From Nissolia schottii (taxonomy: Eukaryota > Streptophyta > Magnoliopsida > Fabales > Fabaceae), in assembly GCA_003254905.1 (NCBI GenBank), contig QANU01011789.1:48377-112376 (forward strand): a stretch of DNA of 64,000 bases, given 5' to 3'. Every line of letters begins with the position of its first letter. Within the stretch, counting starts at the first letter, position 1. Shown piece by piece: positions 37,001 through 45,290 of this stretch. The position numbers were made by a program, and so were the translations under genes. Under the pieces are notes generated by a model. It saw nothing but the letters and a program-made list of their open reading frames with translations. It was not told where the DNA came from and did not search any database.

Positions 37001-40000
37001 CGCAGCAGGAGAATTCCAGTATAGCAGCAGGAGTTTCCCCTACGCATTAGGGCGTTGCATGTTTTGTATTATGTATGTGGTCTAGATAGGCCATTAACTT
37101 GTTTATAACTTGCGTGTAATAATTATTAGTAAATAGATATTTGAGGTTGTGTTGAACCATGTACTTGTAGATATATATATACACTCTACATGTTCTACTT
37201 CGATTATCGCCTAAGTTGCTTGAGACGCTAGCGTTTGTATATATATGTTTTCTTGATCGCGCATGGCTCCTAATTTACAAATTGATAAAGCGAATGAACA
37301 ATTTTCAAAAGGGTCCATATTTTCGAGTACAAATACTTGCAAAGTAAAAATAGGATTAGAAGTAATCCCCAGCCAAGAAAGATAACAACCCTATAATCAG
37401 TGTTACGACGATAGCGTAGGCTGAAAGTAGGGGTGTTACACTCTTGCTTTGTATATTGAGAGATTGGAAAGCTTTATTCCATAGATAACTTTTGTATATT
37501 TTGGTTGTTCTTCTCTCTTTATAGAGGATCTCTTATTTTCTTGCTTTGTATATTGTTACACACCCCCGGCAGATGCGGAAACAGTTAAGACAAAAAAAGG
37601 AAAGGAAATCCGCCCTTTCCCATTTGTTTATTCTGGAAGATTGAGTAGAATAAGGAAAGAATAAATCTGTTGAGCTGATTTGTTAATCAAATCAGGGAGG
37701 AATAAGTTAGGGAGATAAATTAGGAAATAAACAACCATCCCTTGATTCTCTCTCATGCGAGTATAAGGGAGGTTCTAGGAGTTAGAGAAAATTATTCAGA
37801 TTTTGGATTAGGAACTAGGAGGCCGAAGGGAGCCTATATTCCCAGGAGTATTTTGCCATTATCAGCATTTGTTTATTTCGGCCTTTAGCCAACCATTGTA
37901 ACGATTTGTGGGAACATTCCCTTCTGGAATTTTCTAGCACCATTAATAAAATATTCAAGTATTTTCAGCCAGCTGTTTTAATTGATACCAGTTCAAGGTG
38001 ATGGTTGAGACTTCCTCCTGGGTCCCAAATCCAAAGCATGCTTCCATTGCACTCATGTCCTTCTGGGTCCCAAGAATGTGACCCAAATCCACTCTGCAAC
38101 TTGTCTTGATTTGAGTTCTGAGAATGGTGAGCAACAAACACCTCATCCATTCCCTTATATGCCTTCGCCACTTCTACCACCTTCATCTCCATCTTCTCCA
38201 ACAATGGTTCTGCCTTTGTCATCTCGTCATCCTTCTCGGCATCGGACTTCTCTATTTTGTTAAAAACCAATCACACACACCCTCCCTTGAGAAAATTGGG
38301 ACATCCAATTTTCTAGTGGCCTCAAACCGCCTAGGCTCCTGTTCTTCTCTTTCATTTCTGTCCGCCTCTCCTTCCTCTCCCGAGCCCCTATTTTCGTTTT
38401 CGTCTCCTTGGGCACTTCCTGGTGGCTGCGGTCGCAGCCTGCCCATAATCTGCTGCAGGAGTGCAACTATGTTATTTTGAGTCTCCTTCATCTCTGCCTG
38501 AGATGCTCTCATCTCCGCCTGAGATGCTCTCATCTCCTCCATCTGCCTTTCCACTGCTTCCATCCTCGCCTCCATCACAGCGCGCGTGGACACCATACAC
38601 AGTTATCCAAGGAACGGTGCTCTGATACCAGTTGTAAGAACTGGTATCGAATAAAAACTGCTGGCTGAAAATGCTTGAATATTTTATTAATGGTGCTAGA
38701 AATTCCAGAGGGGAACGTTCTAAGCAATCGTTACAATTGGTGGCTTGAGGGCCGAAATTAACAAAATGTTGATAATAGAAAATAATCCTGGGAATTTAGG
38801 ATCCCTTGGTCCTCCTAGTTCCTAATCCAAAATCTGAATAATTTTCTCTAACTCCTAGAACTTCCCTTATACTCGCATGAGAGAGAATCAAGGGATGGTT
38901 GTTTATTTCCTAATTTACCTCCCTAACTTATTTCTCCCTGATTTGATTAACAAATCAGCACCTAATCTGTTGCAACAGCTCAACAGATTTATTCTTTCCT
39001 TATTCTACTCAATCTTCCAGAATAAACAAATGGGAAAGGGCGGATTTCCTTTCCTTTTTTTGTCTTAACTGTTTCCGCATCTGCCGGGGGTGTGTAACAT
39101 ATATTCTCTTCTCATCTTAATGAAATTCTTCTTTTATATATATAAAGAGAGTAAGCTTTGAAGCTGAAAAAACATCTGGTACTGTGTATGCAAGGATGCA
39201 GTGTTCAGTCTCAGAGTTGGACCTAGCAACTACAGTTCGCTTCTTCGACATAAAAAATGGGTTTGAATCAAGAACGATATAGGATCCAGAATCTCATGCA
39301 CTCACGTGTGTCTATCTCAATGTTTAGGAAGCCCCCAAGGGAGATATGGTTGTTACTTACATTTCAAATACGTACACAGTGAATTCTTTGCCCGTTACTA
39401 ATTTTTTCACTCTTATGACCTTTAGCATGCACATTCCTACATTATATTTTTTGTTTATAGTTTAAAATCTTAATTTAGTTCTTGAAAGATGTCTCCACAT
39501 TATTCTTATAAAGATCATTGTTACCAAATATGTCTGTCAGATCCAAGACAGTTATACGTCCTTTAAACACGTCCTTTTTTGTCACCACTTTAGTCACCCA
39601 AATGGATGAATATGGTGATGTTTTAGATATTTGAGGCAATTATTCAATGACATGTACTACCTTTAGAGGAATAATATGGTGATGCATATATCTTTCAAGA
39701 GCTAAAGTAGGGTTTCTCTGCTTTCATGTAGTTATGTATTTGTTTAGCTGAATAAGTTTAAAAGCAGTTGTGAATTTTATTGTTGCAGAGCATTGAAGCC
39801 CTGAATCAATTTCGGAGCAGCCTTTCTCATAATTCAAACATGCTATATATTTTACGGAAAGATATCAAGTGTCAAAAGTTGGTCAAGACTCTCAAATCCA
39901 AGGGTTGTTCCATTTTATTCGATTCTAATGCTGCAATTTTTAGTGACAGGTAAGGCGTCAAATAATCCTTCCTTCCTTTATTTCTTTTTGTCTTCAGTAT

Positions 40001-41612
40001 TGTTTTATACGGAGCCATTTGAAAAAGGAGCCTCCTTTGCGTGTCTTTTTTGATAAGTTTGAACTCCTAAGAATATCTACAAATAAGGGGAAATGATGTG
40101 GTATGGGTTGGTAAACTTGTGATTTAAGCAAGACTGGAGACAGGGTGCTTTGATCCTAGCGGCGTAGCAAAGAATGGGTATAGACATTGTGACTACCAGT
40201 GAGAAGATCAGCAACTCTCGTTGGCAAGCAAATCCTTGCATTTTGGCTTTAACCAAGGTGTGACAGGGGTATTAATTCTCTAAGGTTGACGTGGCATTTT
40301 TATTGGGTTGTGTTGTTAAAAGTTGTGTTTCGGAATGACTTAAAAGGAGGGGGTGGAATGGTTGTCCCTCCTTTGCCATTTAAATACTCTATATTTTGAG
40401 GGTCAAGAAGAGAATGTAATACATTTCTCGTCCCCTCCCTTACTAAACTTTTTGAAAATCTAAACATGAGGGTGGTATGTCTATTTCACATCACACTCCT
40501 TGCCTTTTCAATTCCATTTTATTATCAGTGCCCTTTCATTATCTATAAACTTCCCAAACGGCCTTAAGGAAATATCAGCGGGAATAGGATTCTCTTGCTT
40601 GGAGAGTCTAGGATCTATTTTTGTTAGTTATTAAAAAAATACATGAAGGTGGGATAATCAAAGGTGTCCTTGCATGCTAATGCATCCTTCCATCATGATA
40701 TTTGTGTCTTCATGCTACAGTTGTTAGTGTCTCCTTTATTTGAGGACTGAAATGTCTCAATAGCATCTCTACCCGTAGCCTGTCCAGCCAGTATGCCGCA
40801 TAATGGACCAGGGTTTCTAGTAAAGAGAGGAAAGCCCCTTTAACCATCCTAGCCCTAGGCATCATCTCATTCACCTAGACCATTTCTCTTCCACCTAGAC
40901 CCAAAAACTTTTAATTGTCCATGTTTTGGGACAACTTTTAAGCTAGTTTTTGTACTCCGAAAGGGGGACACATGATACGTCTCCGGGATGATTTTTCAAC
41001 TAATTTCTATACCTCAAAAAGAAGGGATGCTGGAGAAGCATTTCTATTGCCACATTGTCTCCATTATTTTTTTACTTAGGACAAAAATCAAACGCTGCAT
41101 AGTAGTTAGGTATGCTCTATCTTTGAACCGTATAAAGCTCCTTTATTGAATGCATGGATATGAGACTCAAGATTTGACAAAATACAAATATTATAGTAAA
41201 ATGATATTGTATTGAAACGGAAAAGGGAACGAATGACATTTGAATCATGTTGAAGCTCATGCCTTATAAATATATTCTTTTTGCTAATGTACTGTTTTGT
41301 TGCAGCGCGGACTCAAACGGCAGGCTGAGATCAGTGGTTTCTGTTATAGATATGGAGCATATCTTCACCGCGGATATAGGGCGTTATGATGTTGTAGTCC
41401 TACCTAGTTTTGTTCCCTCTATGGGCACTTACAAGCATATTTTGACAAAGATGGCCCGCGAAAGCGTCAATGCTGTATTGCACAGTTTCTTAACAGAAGG
41501 GGATACAGAACTAGCTGGGCAGCTCATTGGAGTTCTTGAACAATGTGAGCAGGAAGTGCCTCAGAGCTTGCAAGATCTGCACCATAAATCGGACACGAAG
41601 ATTGAATGTTGA
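12839..41612 (+). CDS. DEAD-box-like pseudo-helicase, seven exons, 566 aa
   Basis: Exons by GT-AG junctions and frame: 12839-12994, 13967-14599, 17622-17710, 23177-23276, 30958-31212, 39789-39949, 41306-41612. They join without a stop into 566 residues. The start MAKGDDAV precedes a basic, NLS-like stretch ([10 protein letters not shown]). Residues 230-326 follow the first RecA-like half: [11 protein letters not shown] sits where PTRELA is expected and [10 protein letters not shown] matches the TPGR motif. The A-x-x-GxGKT P-loop is not there, and VDGLH (328-332) stands at the DEAD position. The end ([18 protein letters not shown]) resembles the tail of DDX5/RH20-type helicases, with [11 protein letters not shown] where HRIGRTGR is expected. 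I infer a nuclear or nucleolar RNA-associated protein without ATPase activity. I cannot name the ortholog. Intron sizes are 972, 3022, 5466, 7681, 8576 and 1356 bp. Confidence 0.85.
13012..13042 (+). repeat. (CT)n microsatellite in intron 1
   Basis: About 15 uninterrupted CT units lie just inside the 5' end of intron 1. The rest of this 972-bp intron shows nothing else. Confidence 0.9.
14930..15560 (+). mobile_element. L1-type LINE 3' fragment in intron 2
   Basis: The stretch resembles the 3' coding end of the LINE in intron 5. [13 protein letters not shown] is readable near 15255, and the intron 5 copy has [13 protein letters not shown]; both carry a PKAPP/SKAPC-like phrase upstream followed by a lysine-rich KSF motif. 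This is the zf-RVT region downstream of reverse transcriptase in plant L1 elements. Several stops interrupt it and no reverse transcriptase remains. It is older than the intron 5 copy. Confidence 0.6.
15561..16142. other. Intron 2 filler, nothing recognised
   Basis: AT-rich intronic DNA with no paired repeats or coding signal that I can support. Confidence 0.5.
16143..16828. mobile_element. Non-autonomous inverted-repeat element in intron 2
   Basis: The ends are TCATAGTTATTGATCGCGG and its counterpart, whose reverse complement reads TCATAGTTATCGATAGTGTC. The inner arms hold GCTATAGCG-like words. A 6-bp direct repeat TATGAA flanks it (16137-16142 and 16829-16834). The interior contains a G+C-rich block with repeated CCGTCGGAAGC near 16475-16510. 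No transposase is present, so it is a MITE-like derivative, perhaps hAT or Mutator. Confidence 0.7.
16835..17621. other. Rest of intron 2, unassigned
   Basis: It includes TTTGTTACAAGCTAAGG near 17250 and several GGTCCTAGGACC-like palindromes near 17290, which may come from an old LTR. I could not define ends. Confidence 0.4.
17757..18000. mobile_element. Hairpin MITE in intron 3
   Basis: The left arm (AATAAAACATCAAATCAGTCC onward) matches the reverse complement of the right arm (ending GGACTAATTTGATAGTTTATT) over about 110 bp, leaving a loop of about 25 bases. Internal phrases such as TCAATCAAATTAGTCC appear in both arms. A transcript of this intron would fold into a long hairpin. Confidence 0.85.
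18215..18305 (+). repeat. Possible LINE 3' tail in intron 3
   Basis: TTAATGAAATTCTTCTTTTAT followed by an A-rich run at about 18272-18305 also ends the LINE in intron 5 (near 39120-39140). No coding part is attached. Confidence 0.45.
18342..18784 (+). repeat. 5' LTR of the intron 3 gypsy element
   Basis: 443 bp, TG...CA ends, with a TATA-like CTATAAATAGC at about 18597. It contains tandem AGATAAGATTAGAT and GGATTAGACAAAATTA phrases near 18440-18540. Confidence 0.9.
18787..18798 (+). other. Primer-binding site (tRNA-Met type)
   Basis: TGGTATCAGAGC, two bases after the 5' LTR, is the standard initiator-tRNA-Met primer site of plant LTR retrotransposons. Confidence 0.9.
18822..22136 (+). pseudogene. 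gag-pol fossil of the intron 3 gypsy element
   Basis: The gag part (about 18822-19604) has a coiled start and the [20 protein letters not shown] core of chromovirus gag. A retropepsin-like region follows near 20100-20350 (around VILIDPRAP and VVLGARWV). Reverse transcriptase lies at about 20640-21400, including PFGLTNAL and a FFDDII motif. A chromodomain-like end ([15 protein letters not shown]) is at about 22000-22100. Reading frames are broken, so no functional protein is expected. The minus-strand element in intron 4 is a close relative. Confidence 0.85.
22140..22566 (+). repeat. 3' LTR of the intron 3 gypsy element
   Basis: 427 bp, matching the 5' LTR at roughly 95 percent by eye and ending GGTTGTTACA before the GTCTG duplication. 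Confidence 0.9.
22572..23176. other. End of intron 3, nothing recognised
   Basis: It contains AAAGCCCA-rich phrases near 22770-22870 and ends in a polypyrimidine tract and the acceptor CAACAG at 23171-23176. I see no element ends. Confidence 0.5.
23547..24091 (-). mobile_element. Solo LTR in intron 4
   Basis: On the plus strand it starts TGTTACAACTGGTACC and ends GGTTTGTAACA, with near-matching 5-bp flanks CACTG (23542-23546) and CAGTG (24092-24096). The interior (TTTCCTAACTGATTTATTCC and similar) resembles the LTRs of the inverted-LTR element at 37554-39099, so the two are relatives. No internal domains are present. Confidence 0.6.
24332..27094 (-). mobile_element. Ty3/gypsy element in intron 4, antisense
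   Basis: The LTRs are 24332-24831 and 26621-27094 and both end in GACGTAACA on the plus strand. A perfect 5-bp target duplication ATGAC flanks it (24327-24331 and 27095-27099). The primer site, reverse complement of TGGTATCAGAGC, is at 26607-26618 next to the right LTR, which fixes the minus orientation. Gag with a CX2C-type knuckle, retropepsin and a chromodomain-like tail are visible. It is broken and much shorter than a full element. LTR divergence looks like about 4 to 5 percent. Confidence 0.95.
24669..26628 (-). pseudogene. gag-pol fossil of the intron 4 gypsy element
   Basis: The minus strand gives a gag start with repeated EELHIEQ (26326-26628). Long gag and protease sequence follows (25111-26187), including [15 protein letters not shown] and [16 protein letters not shown] chromodomain-type [11 protein letters not shown] lies near 24900. 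These match the intron 3 element closely. The copy is broken and not all usual pol parts are seen. Confidence 0.85.
27212..28470. other. Mid intron 4, unassigned
   Basis: AT-rich intronic DNA. The part from 28070 to 28470 (around AGGGGTACCAGATTGTG) may be decayed retroelement DNA, but I could not define ends or domains. Confidence 0.4.
28471..30860 (-). mobile_element. Ty1/copia 3' fragment in intron 4, antisense
   Basis: On the minus strand the region near 28870-29270 reads like the RNase H end of copia pol, with an [13 protein letters not shown] phrase characteristic of that domain. A purine-rich tract (reverse of CTCCCCCTCAAACGGG at 28731-28746) and probably the 3' LTR follow at lower coordinates. 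Sequence from the same fossil resumes after 30773, so the element at 29280-30762 is nested in it. It is old and broken. Confidence 0.65.
29280..30762. mobile_element. DNA element nested in the copia fragment
   Basis: An 11-bp direct repeat GATCACAACCT flanks it (29269-29279 and 30763-30773). The ends ATGTTGCACAGG and the reverse complement of CATGCTACATT are weakly inverted. The interior has GGGTACGGTAC-like words near both ends and an ATA/AAT-rich run at 29380-29460. No transposase is visible. The long duplication is compatible with a Mutator-like element, but the family is uncertain. Confidence 0.65.
31330..31830 (-). mobile_element. Ty1/copia pol end and LTR fragment in intron 5
   Basis: The minus strand at about 31599-31781 contains [15 protein letters not shown], the conserved end of copia RNase H. 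TTGCTCTAGATACTAAC and LTR-like sequence lie downstream on that strand. The fragment is short and broken. Confidence 0.7.
32050..34591 (+). pseudogene. L1-type LINE, reverse transcriptase and zf-RVT, decayed
   Basis: Reverse transcriptase motifs are readable in order: [18 protein letters not shown] before 32580, [12 protein letters not shown] at about 32629, [14 protein letters not shown] near 32815, and the catalytic FADDTI near 32950. GVPLGG near 33160 and a zf-RVT tail with [13 protein letters not shown] (about 34050) and HLFLHC (about 34185) follow. Frames change and stops interrupt in many places. No apurinic endonuclease domain was found, so it is 5'-truncated. This belongs to the plant L1 family and sits in sense orientation in intron 5. 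Its 3' tail continues beyond the LTR inserted at 34592. Confidence 0.9.
35076..35097 (+). promoter_or_regulatory. LTR G TATA box inside an inverted repeat
   Basis: CTTGGCC and GGTCAAG (one G-T pair) enclose TATAAATA. The stem differs from those of LTRs E and H at the same site. Confidence 0.65.
35503..35750 (+). repeat. AGGTCATTCGAATGACCT palindrome array of LTR G
   Basis: Perfect 18-bp palindromes lie at 35503-35520 and 35646-35663. Six or more 12- to 16-bp variants (GTCATTCGAATGAC, GGTCATTTGAATGACC) lie between and after them. The centre is TTCGAA. Confidence 0.8.
36090..36240 (+). repeat. GGCATAGGCCTGACC array of LTR G
   Basis: The word GCATAGGCCTGAC or GCACAGGCCTGACC repeats five to six times in 150 bp; AGGCCT is a palindrome. 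It fills the second array slot, where LTRs C, H and K carry unrelated words. Confidence 0.7.
36518..36536 (+). promoter_or_regulatory. Outer stem ACGT/ACGT of LTR G
   Basis: ACGT at 36518-36521 can pair with ACGT at 36533-36536. The equivalent positions in LTRs C, H and K read ACGC and GCGT, so one pair is changed on both sides. Confidence 0.5.
36575..36620 (+). repeat. (ATGT)n microsatellite
   Basis: GTATGTATGT units with small interruptions, inside LTR G. Confidence 0.8.
36906..36924 (+). promoter_or_regulatory. Conserved LTR stem-loop, LTR G copy
   Basis: TGAGAAC and GTTCTCA, a perfect 7-bp stem with the loop gaaat. CACCCCCACTCC and TTCCAGGTG follow. Confidence 0.65.
37554..39099 (-). 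mobile_element. LTR element with head-to-head (inverted) LTRs
   Basis: A perfect 5-bp duplication TATAT flanks it (37549-37553 and 39100-39104). The left LTR (37554 to about 37996) starts TGTTACACACCCCCGG and runs forward. The right LTR (38633-39099) ends in GGGGGTGTGTAACA and runs backward. The two are therefore inverted, not direct, repeats. A tRNA-Met primer site in reverse lies at 38619-38630, and a gag fragment follows on the minus strand. The LTRs look roughly 85-90 percent similar. The copy is broken and small. Confidence 0.85.
38252..38596 (-). pseudogene. gag fragment of the inverted-LTR element
   Basis: The minus strand reads a coiled-coil start with repeated RASQAEM, then an acidic linker and [15 protein letters not shown], similar to the gag starts of the gypsy elements in introns 3 and 4. 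It is a fossil fragment. Confidence 0.75.
39150..39788. other. End of intron 5, nothing recognised
   Basis: Unique-looking AT-rich DNA ending in the acceptor TTGCAG at 39783-39788. No repeats or coding signal that I can support. Confidence 0.5.
39950..41305. other. Intron 6, no element recognised
   Basis: 1,356 bp with donor GTAAGG and acceptor TTGCAG. No terminal repeats or protein motif seen. Confidence 0.6.
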
Positions 41613-42754
41613 AGGTGTTCTGGTAATCATTTTCTTATTTTTCATTCCATCTCTTACAAGACCAGAGCCAATCCCTTTCCGGTTTGGAGGGAGTTATGGG
41701 TGGTAGGATTAAGAGCGAGCTACACGCGGAAGCCTTGCTGGATATGCATCGCCTTTGTGCCCCGCAGGTTAAAGTTTGTGTGACCACCATAGCAAAATGA
41801 CCTAATTAATCAGAGTGACATATAATGCTCAAGTATTTTCGTCAAGTTGTAACGTTCATCATAAATTTTGAAGTTTTGTATTTGACATTTCTTTCGTTTT
41901 TCCCATCCTTCCCTTCTTCGTCCAAACCAAAGGGAAAATTTTTGTATGAACTTCTTCCGGAGATGTGTACCGAGTTGCCATTCAATACATTTTATTAGTT
42001 TGAAGGTTATGTAGGACCTGCCCTTACATTTTTTGAATGGTTAGCGTTAGAAGGATTATCATACAGCCTAACAATGATTTAACATTTTTTATTACTGCTT
42101 CTCCCTCAACCCTTGAGGCCTTTGACCATACAAGATGGTCATAACAGCATAAAACCTCATAAATTAGGGATAATCACAGAAACCTTCCCTAAGGTATTCC
42201 AATATTACACTTATCTTCTTTCTAGTTTACAATAATACATCTACTTGCCTTAATTATTTAAAAGTCATTATACTACCACCCCGTCATTAAATGCACGAGT
42301 TGCACATGACTACAACATAAGAAATTAAAAAATTAGCCATACCTTGTCTATTCTCACTCAGCCTTCCCCAACCATCACCACCGCCCATGTCCCCCCAACC
42401 CTTTTTACCACCATCTTCTGGCCATTGGCCCGTCACTCCTACACACGTTGGTCCGGTGCAGCGACCAATTCATCCTCATACTGTGATGTGCAACCAAATA
42501 TTTTATTTCTTTAAAGGATGACCATGACATAGCTTATGTGCAATTTTACAGACCTGTAACAACTCAAACTAAGAACGACACCATTTTACAAACTTCACAG
42601 CTTGAGCATGTGAACATGGAAAAGCGGTGAATCGTGGAATTAGGTGTTTCCATCAAAGAGAGAGTCTGTCACGAACTCACGTGGAATATTTCAAAGTCAA
42701 ATGGAGTTCCTCTTGGAAGCAACCAAACCAGAAACTAGAAACCTACGCGGGGGT
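41613..42754. other. 3' UTR and downstream DNA of the host gene
   Basis: The first few hundred bases are probably 3' UTR, but I see no clean AATAAA signal and cannot place the poly(A) site. From about 42150 the DNA (ACCTTCCCTAAGGTATTCC and similar) looks intergenic. Confidence 0.45.
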
Positions 42755-43509
42755 TACTTCAGTTCCCCGTTAAATTCAAGGGTATAGGTACTTCATGATT
42801 ATCTATGGCTAACAATCAACCACGTGTCTCATTAACTTTAAATGTTTATTATTTTAAACCTGAAAGTAAATCATAATCGCTGAAATATAAAGAGATATTG
42901 ATAGCCTTGTAAAAACATAGGTACTAAAGGAAGAACCATGCTATATGGGGATTAGTCTGGTACCCCCATCAAATTCAAGCGTATTGGTACCCTATGATTA
43001 TCTATGGTTAAAAATCAGTCACGTGTCTTATTAATTCTAAATATTTATTATCATAAACTTAAAAGTAAATCATAACCGTTGAAATATAAAGAGGTATCGA
43101 TATCCGTGTAAAAACATGGGCACCGAAGGAATAACCATATTACATGGGGGATACTTTGGTAACCCCATCAAAATCAAGGGTATTGGTACCCTATGATTAT
43201 CTATGATTAAGAATTAGCCACGTGTCTCATTAACTTTAAATATTTATTATTTTAAATATGAAAGTAAATCATAACCGTTGAACTATAAAGAAGTATTAAT
43301 ATCCTTGTAAAATCATGGCTACTGAAGGAAGAACCATATTAAATGGGGATTAGTCCGGTACCCCCATCAAATTAAAGGGTTTTCGTACCCTATGGTTATG
43401 AATGGCTAAGAATCAGGCACGTCTCATTAACTCTAAATATTTATTATTTTTAACCTGAAAGTAAATCATAACCGTTGAAATATAAAGGTATATCGATACC
43501 CTTGTAAAA
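42755..43509 (+). repeat. Tandem array of about 199-bp units
   Basis: The phrase GGTACCCTATGATTATCTATGG or a variant starts at 42787, 42985, 43185 and 43384, giving a period of 198-200 bp and almost four units. Each unit also holds CACGTGTCTCATTAA, TAAATATTTATTAT and CATGGGGATTAGTC-like segments. Units differ by perhaps 10-15 percent. The array ends exactly where a long LTR begins at 43510. Confidence 0.85.
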
Positions 43510-44168
43510 TGTAATATCTCGCTTTTTTCCTTAGAAAAGATTTCGAGTAATAAATAACTATACGAGCCATTTATTTAGACTGGAAAATTAAATCACAAAT
43601 TTTATTTTCTAAAAAATGCCAGTCAAGGTAATGGTTTCGCGGTCTCGCAAAATTCCGTGAGATCCAGCTTAATTTTCTGTCGTCACTGGAATTTAAATAT
43701 GTATCGAAAGTACCCGTAACACACAAATTTACGAGTACCTTGGATTAATTTAAATTCCTTATTAGGACAGTTAATATAAAGTGTTTTTATGATTAGAAAA
43801 TTTTTAGGATATCAGTTAATTCGATGTGCATGTATGACTATACATATACACACACAATTAATGACCAAACACGATCAAACATGTACAATATTTGAGCTGA
43901 AAATTTGGTCACCAAACACGGCAGAACACCACCACATGGCTGCCTCACCAACTCTCCTTACACCCACCATACTCCACCATACCTCCACCCATGCTTTCTA
44001 CTATGCAACACTATTCAACTATTCAAATTTCTTTTATTTATTTCATCCATTTGCTAAATTTTCATACACACAACCGTAGCTTCAGCGGGCCATTTTCCAA
44101 TCCATCTCCTTCTCCAAATTGCTTTCTTTCTTTGCTCATTTTCAAGACCAAAAACCATAGCCATTGTA
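43510..44168 (+). mobile_element. Long LTR D, 5' part only
   Basis: It starts TGTAATATCTCGC and shows the early scaffold (CTCGCAAAATTCCGTGAG, then ACTGGAA...GTATCGAAAGTACCCGTAA). It is interrupted at 44169 by LTR E. Its end is not identified with certainty. Confidence 0.6.
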
Positions 44169-44593
44169 TGTAACATCTTGATTTTTCCCCTTATAAAGAT
44201 TTCGCGTAATTAACAATTTCTCATAATTAAAAGTGTTCTCGAGACGGTTATTTAGACTGGAGATTTAATTATAAAGGTTTCCTCACCCAAAATACCAGTC
44301 AAAATAATGGTTTCATAAGCTCATGAAAATTTTGCGAGGTTCGGATTGGGTTTCGGGCAATATCGGAATGCCGTCAGGTCCCAAAGGTATCCGTAAAATA
44401 TACTCTTACGGAGATATGTTCACGAATACCTCAACCGGACATACCCTCCTAACTGGAATAATTAGTAGATCACGACTATGTGTCTAGAATATTTTTAGGA
44501 TATCCGTACACGAGCGATTAACGAACAGACACGATCAAACGTGATCAAAATTGGTCAGGAAGCCTTGGTGCTTATCCTTTATGCTAAGATATT

Positions 44594-44596
<3 letters not shown>

Positions 44597-44649
<53 letters not shown>

Positions 44650-44650
44650 T
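44597..44650 (+). repeat. (AAT)n microsatellite in LTR E
   Basis: About 17 AAT units. The open frame reading poly-isoleucine on the other strand is an artefact of it. Confidence 0.9.
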
Positions 44651-44673
44651 AAAAGGAAGCACAGTGGCCGACT

Positions 44674-44696
44674 TTGGGGCCTATAAATAGCCCCAA
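44674..44696 (+). promoter_or_regulatory. LTR E TATA box inside an inverted repeat
   Basis: TTGGGGC at 44674-44680 and GCCCCAA at 44690-44696 pair perfectly around CTATAAATA. Confidence 0.7.
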
Positions 44697-45104
44697 GGGC
44701 CACGACACTTTCACTGAAAATTTCGTAAGTTTTCATACTGCCAATTCCGTTTATGCACACTGCGATTACACTGCTGGACTCAGAAAAAATCATAGGAGCA
44801 TACCACCGTGGAGGGAATCTTATCCACATCAACTTTACCAAATTAAAACACGATTAGAAAGTGGGTAACATTAGACCCACCGTCTATGTGGATTTTTATG
44901 TTATTTTATGTGTTTATATTTGAGAAACTGACTTAGGAAATATTATGTGAAAAATATAGAAATCAAGTTGTGAAGATGGTTTTGAGTAGTTTTAAGGTTA
45001 GAAAAGTATAACTGAACTTGTTGGAACATAGGGAAAGTATAAATATGTTTACTTTGAATAAACTTTGTGAAATATGCAAGAAACAACACTACAGATGAGT
45101 TTAA

Positions 45105-45290
45105 GGTAAGGTCATTCGAATGATCTAGCATTGTCATTCGAATGACACTGAAATTTACTCATCCTAGAGCATTTTTACCAGGTTATTCGAATGACCTAGC
45201 CATGGTCATTCAAATGAACATTAATTTTTACCCACGGGGAGCAATTTTGAGAGGTCATTCGAATGACATCATTCGAATGACCACTGAAGA
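45105..45290 (+). repeat. GTCATTCGAATGAC array of LTR E
   Basis: Six to seven copies of the TCATTCGAATGA palindrome and near variants, in the same order and spacing as in LTR G with a few lost. Confidence 0.75.

Larger units (their letters stand above)
34592..37440 (+). mobile_element. Solo LTR G in intron 5
   Basis: 2,849 bp, from TGTAACATCCCG to GGGGTGTTACA, with a perfect 5-bp target duplication CTCTT (34587-34591 and 37441-37445). No coding domain. It has the full long-LTR scaffold: TATA box in an inverted repeat at 35076-35097, a palindrome array at 35503-35750, a second array at 36090-36240, and the conserved stem-loop at 36906-36924. It is inserted in the LINE tail. Confidence 0.92.
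34512..37550 (+). repeat. Duplicated LINE 3' tail around LTR G
   Basis: About 80 bp (GATTGGAAAGCTTTATTCC through TAGAGGATCTCTTAT) occur at 34512-34586 and again at 37463-37537. LTR G lies in the first copy. The tail ends after 39100 with TTAATGAAATTCTTCTTTTAT. Confidence 0.75.
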
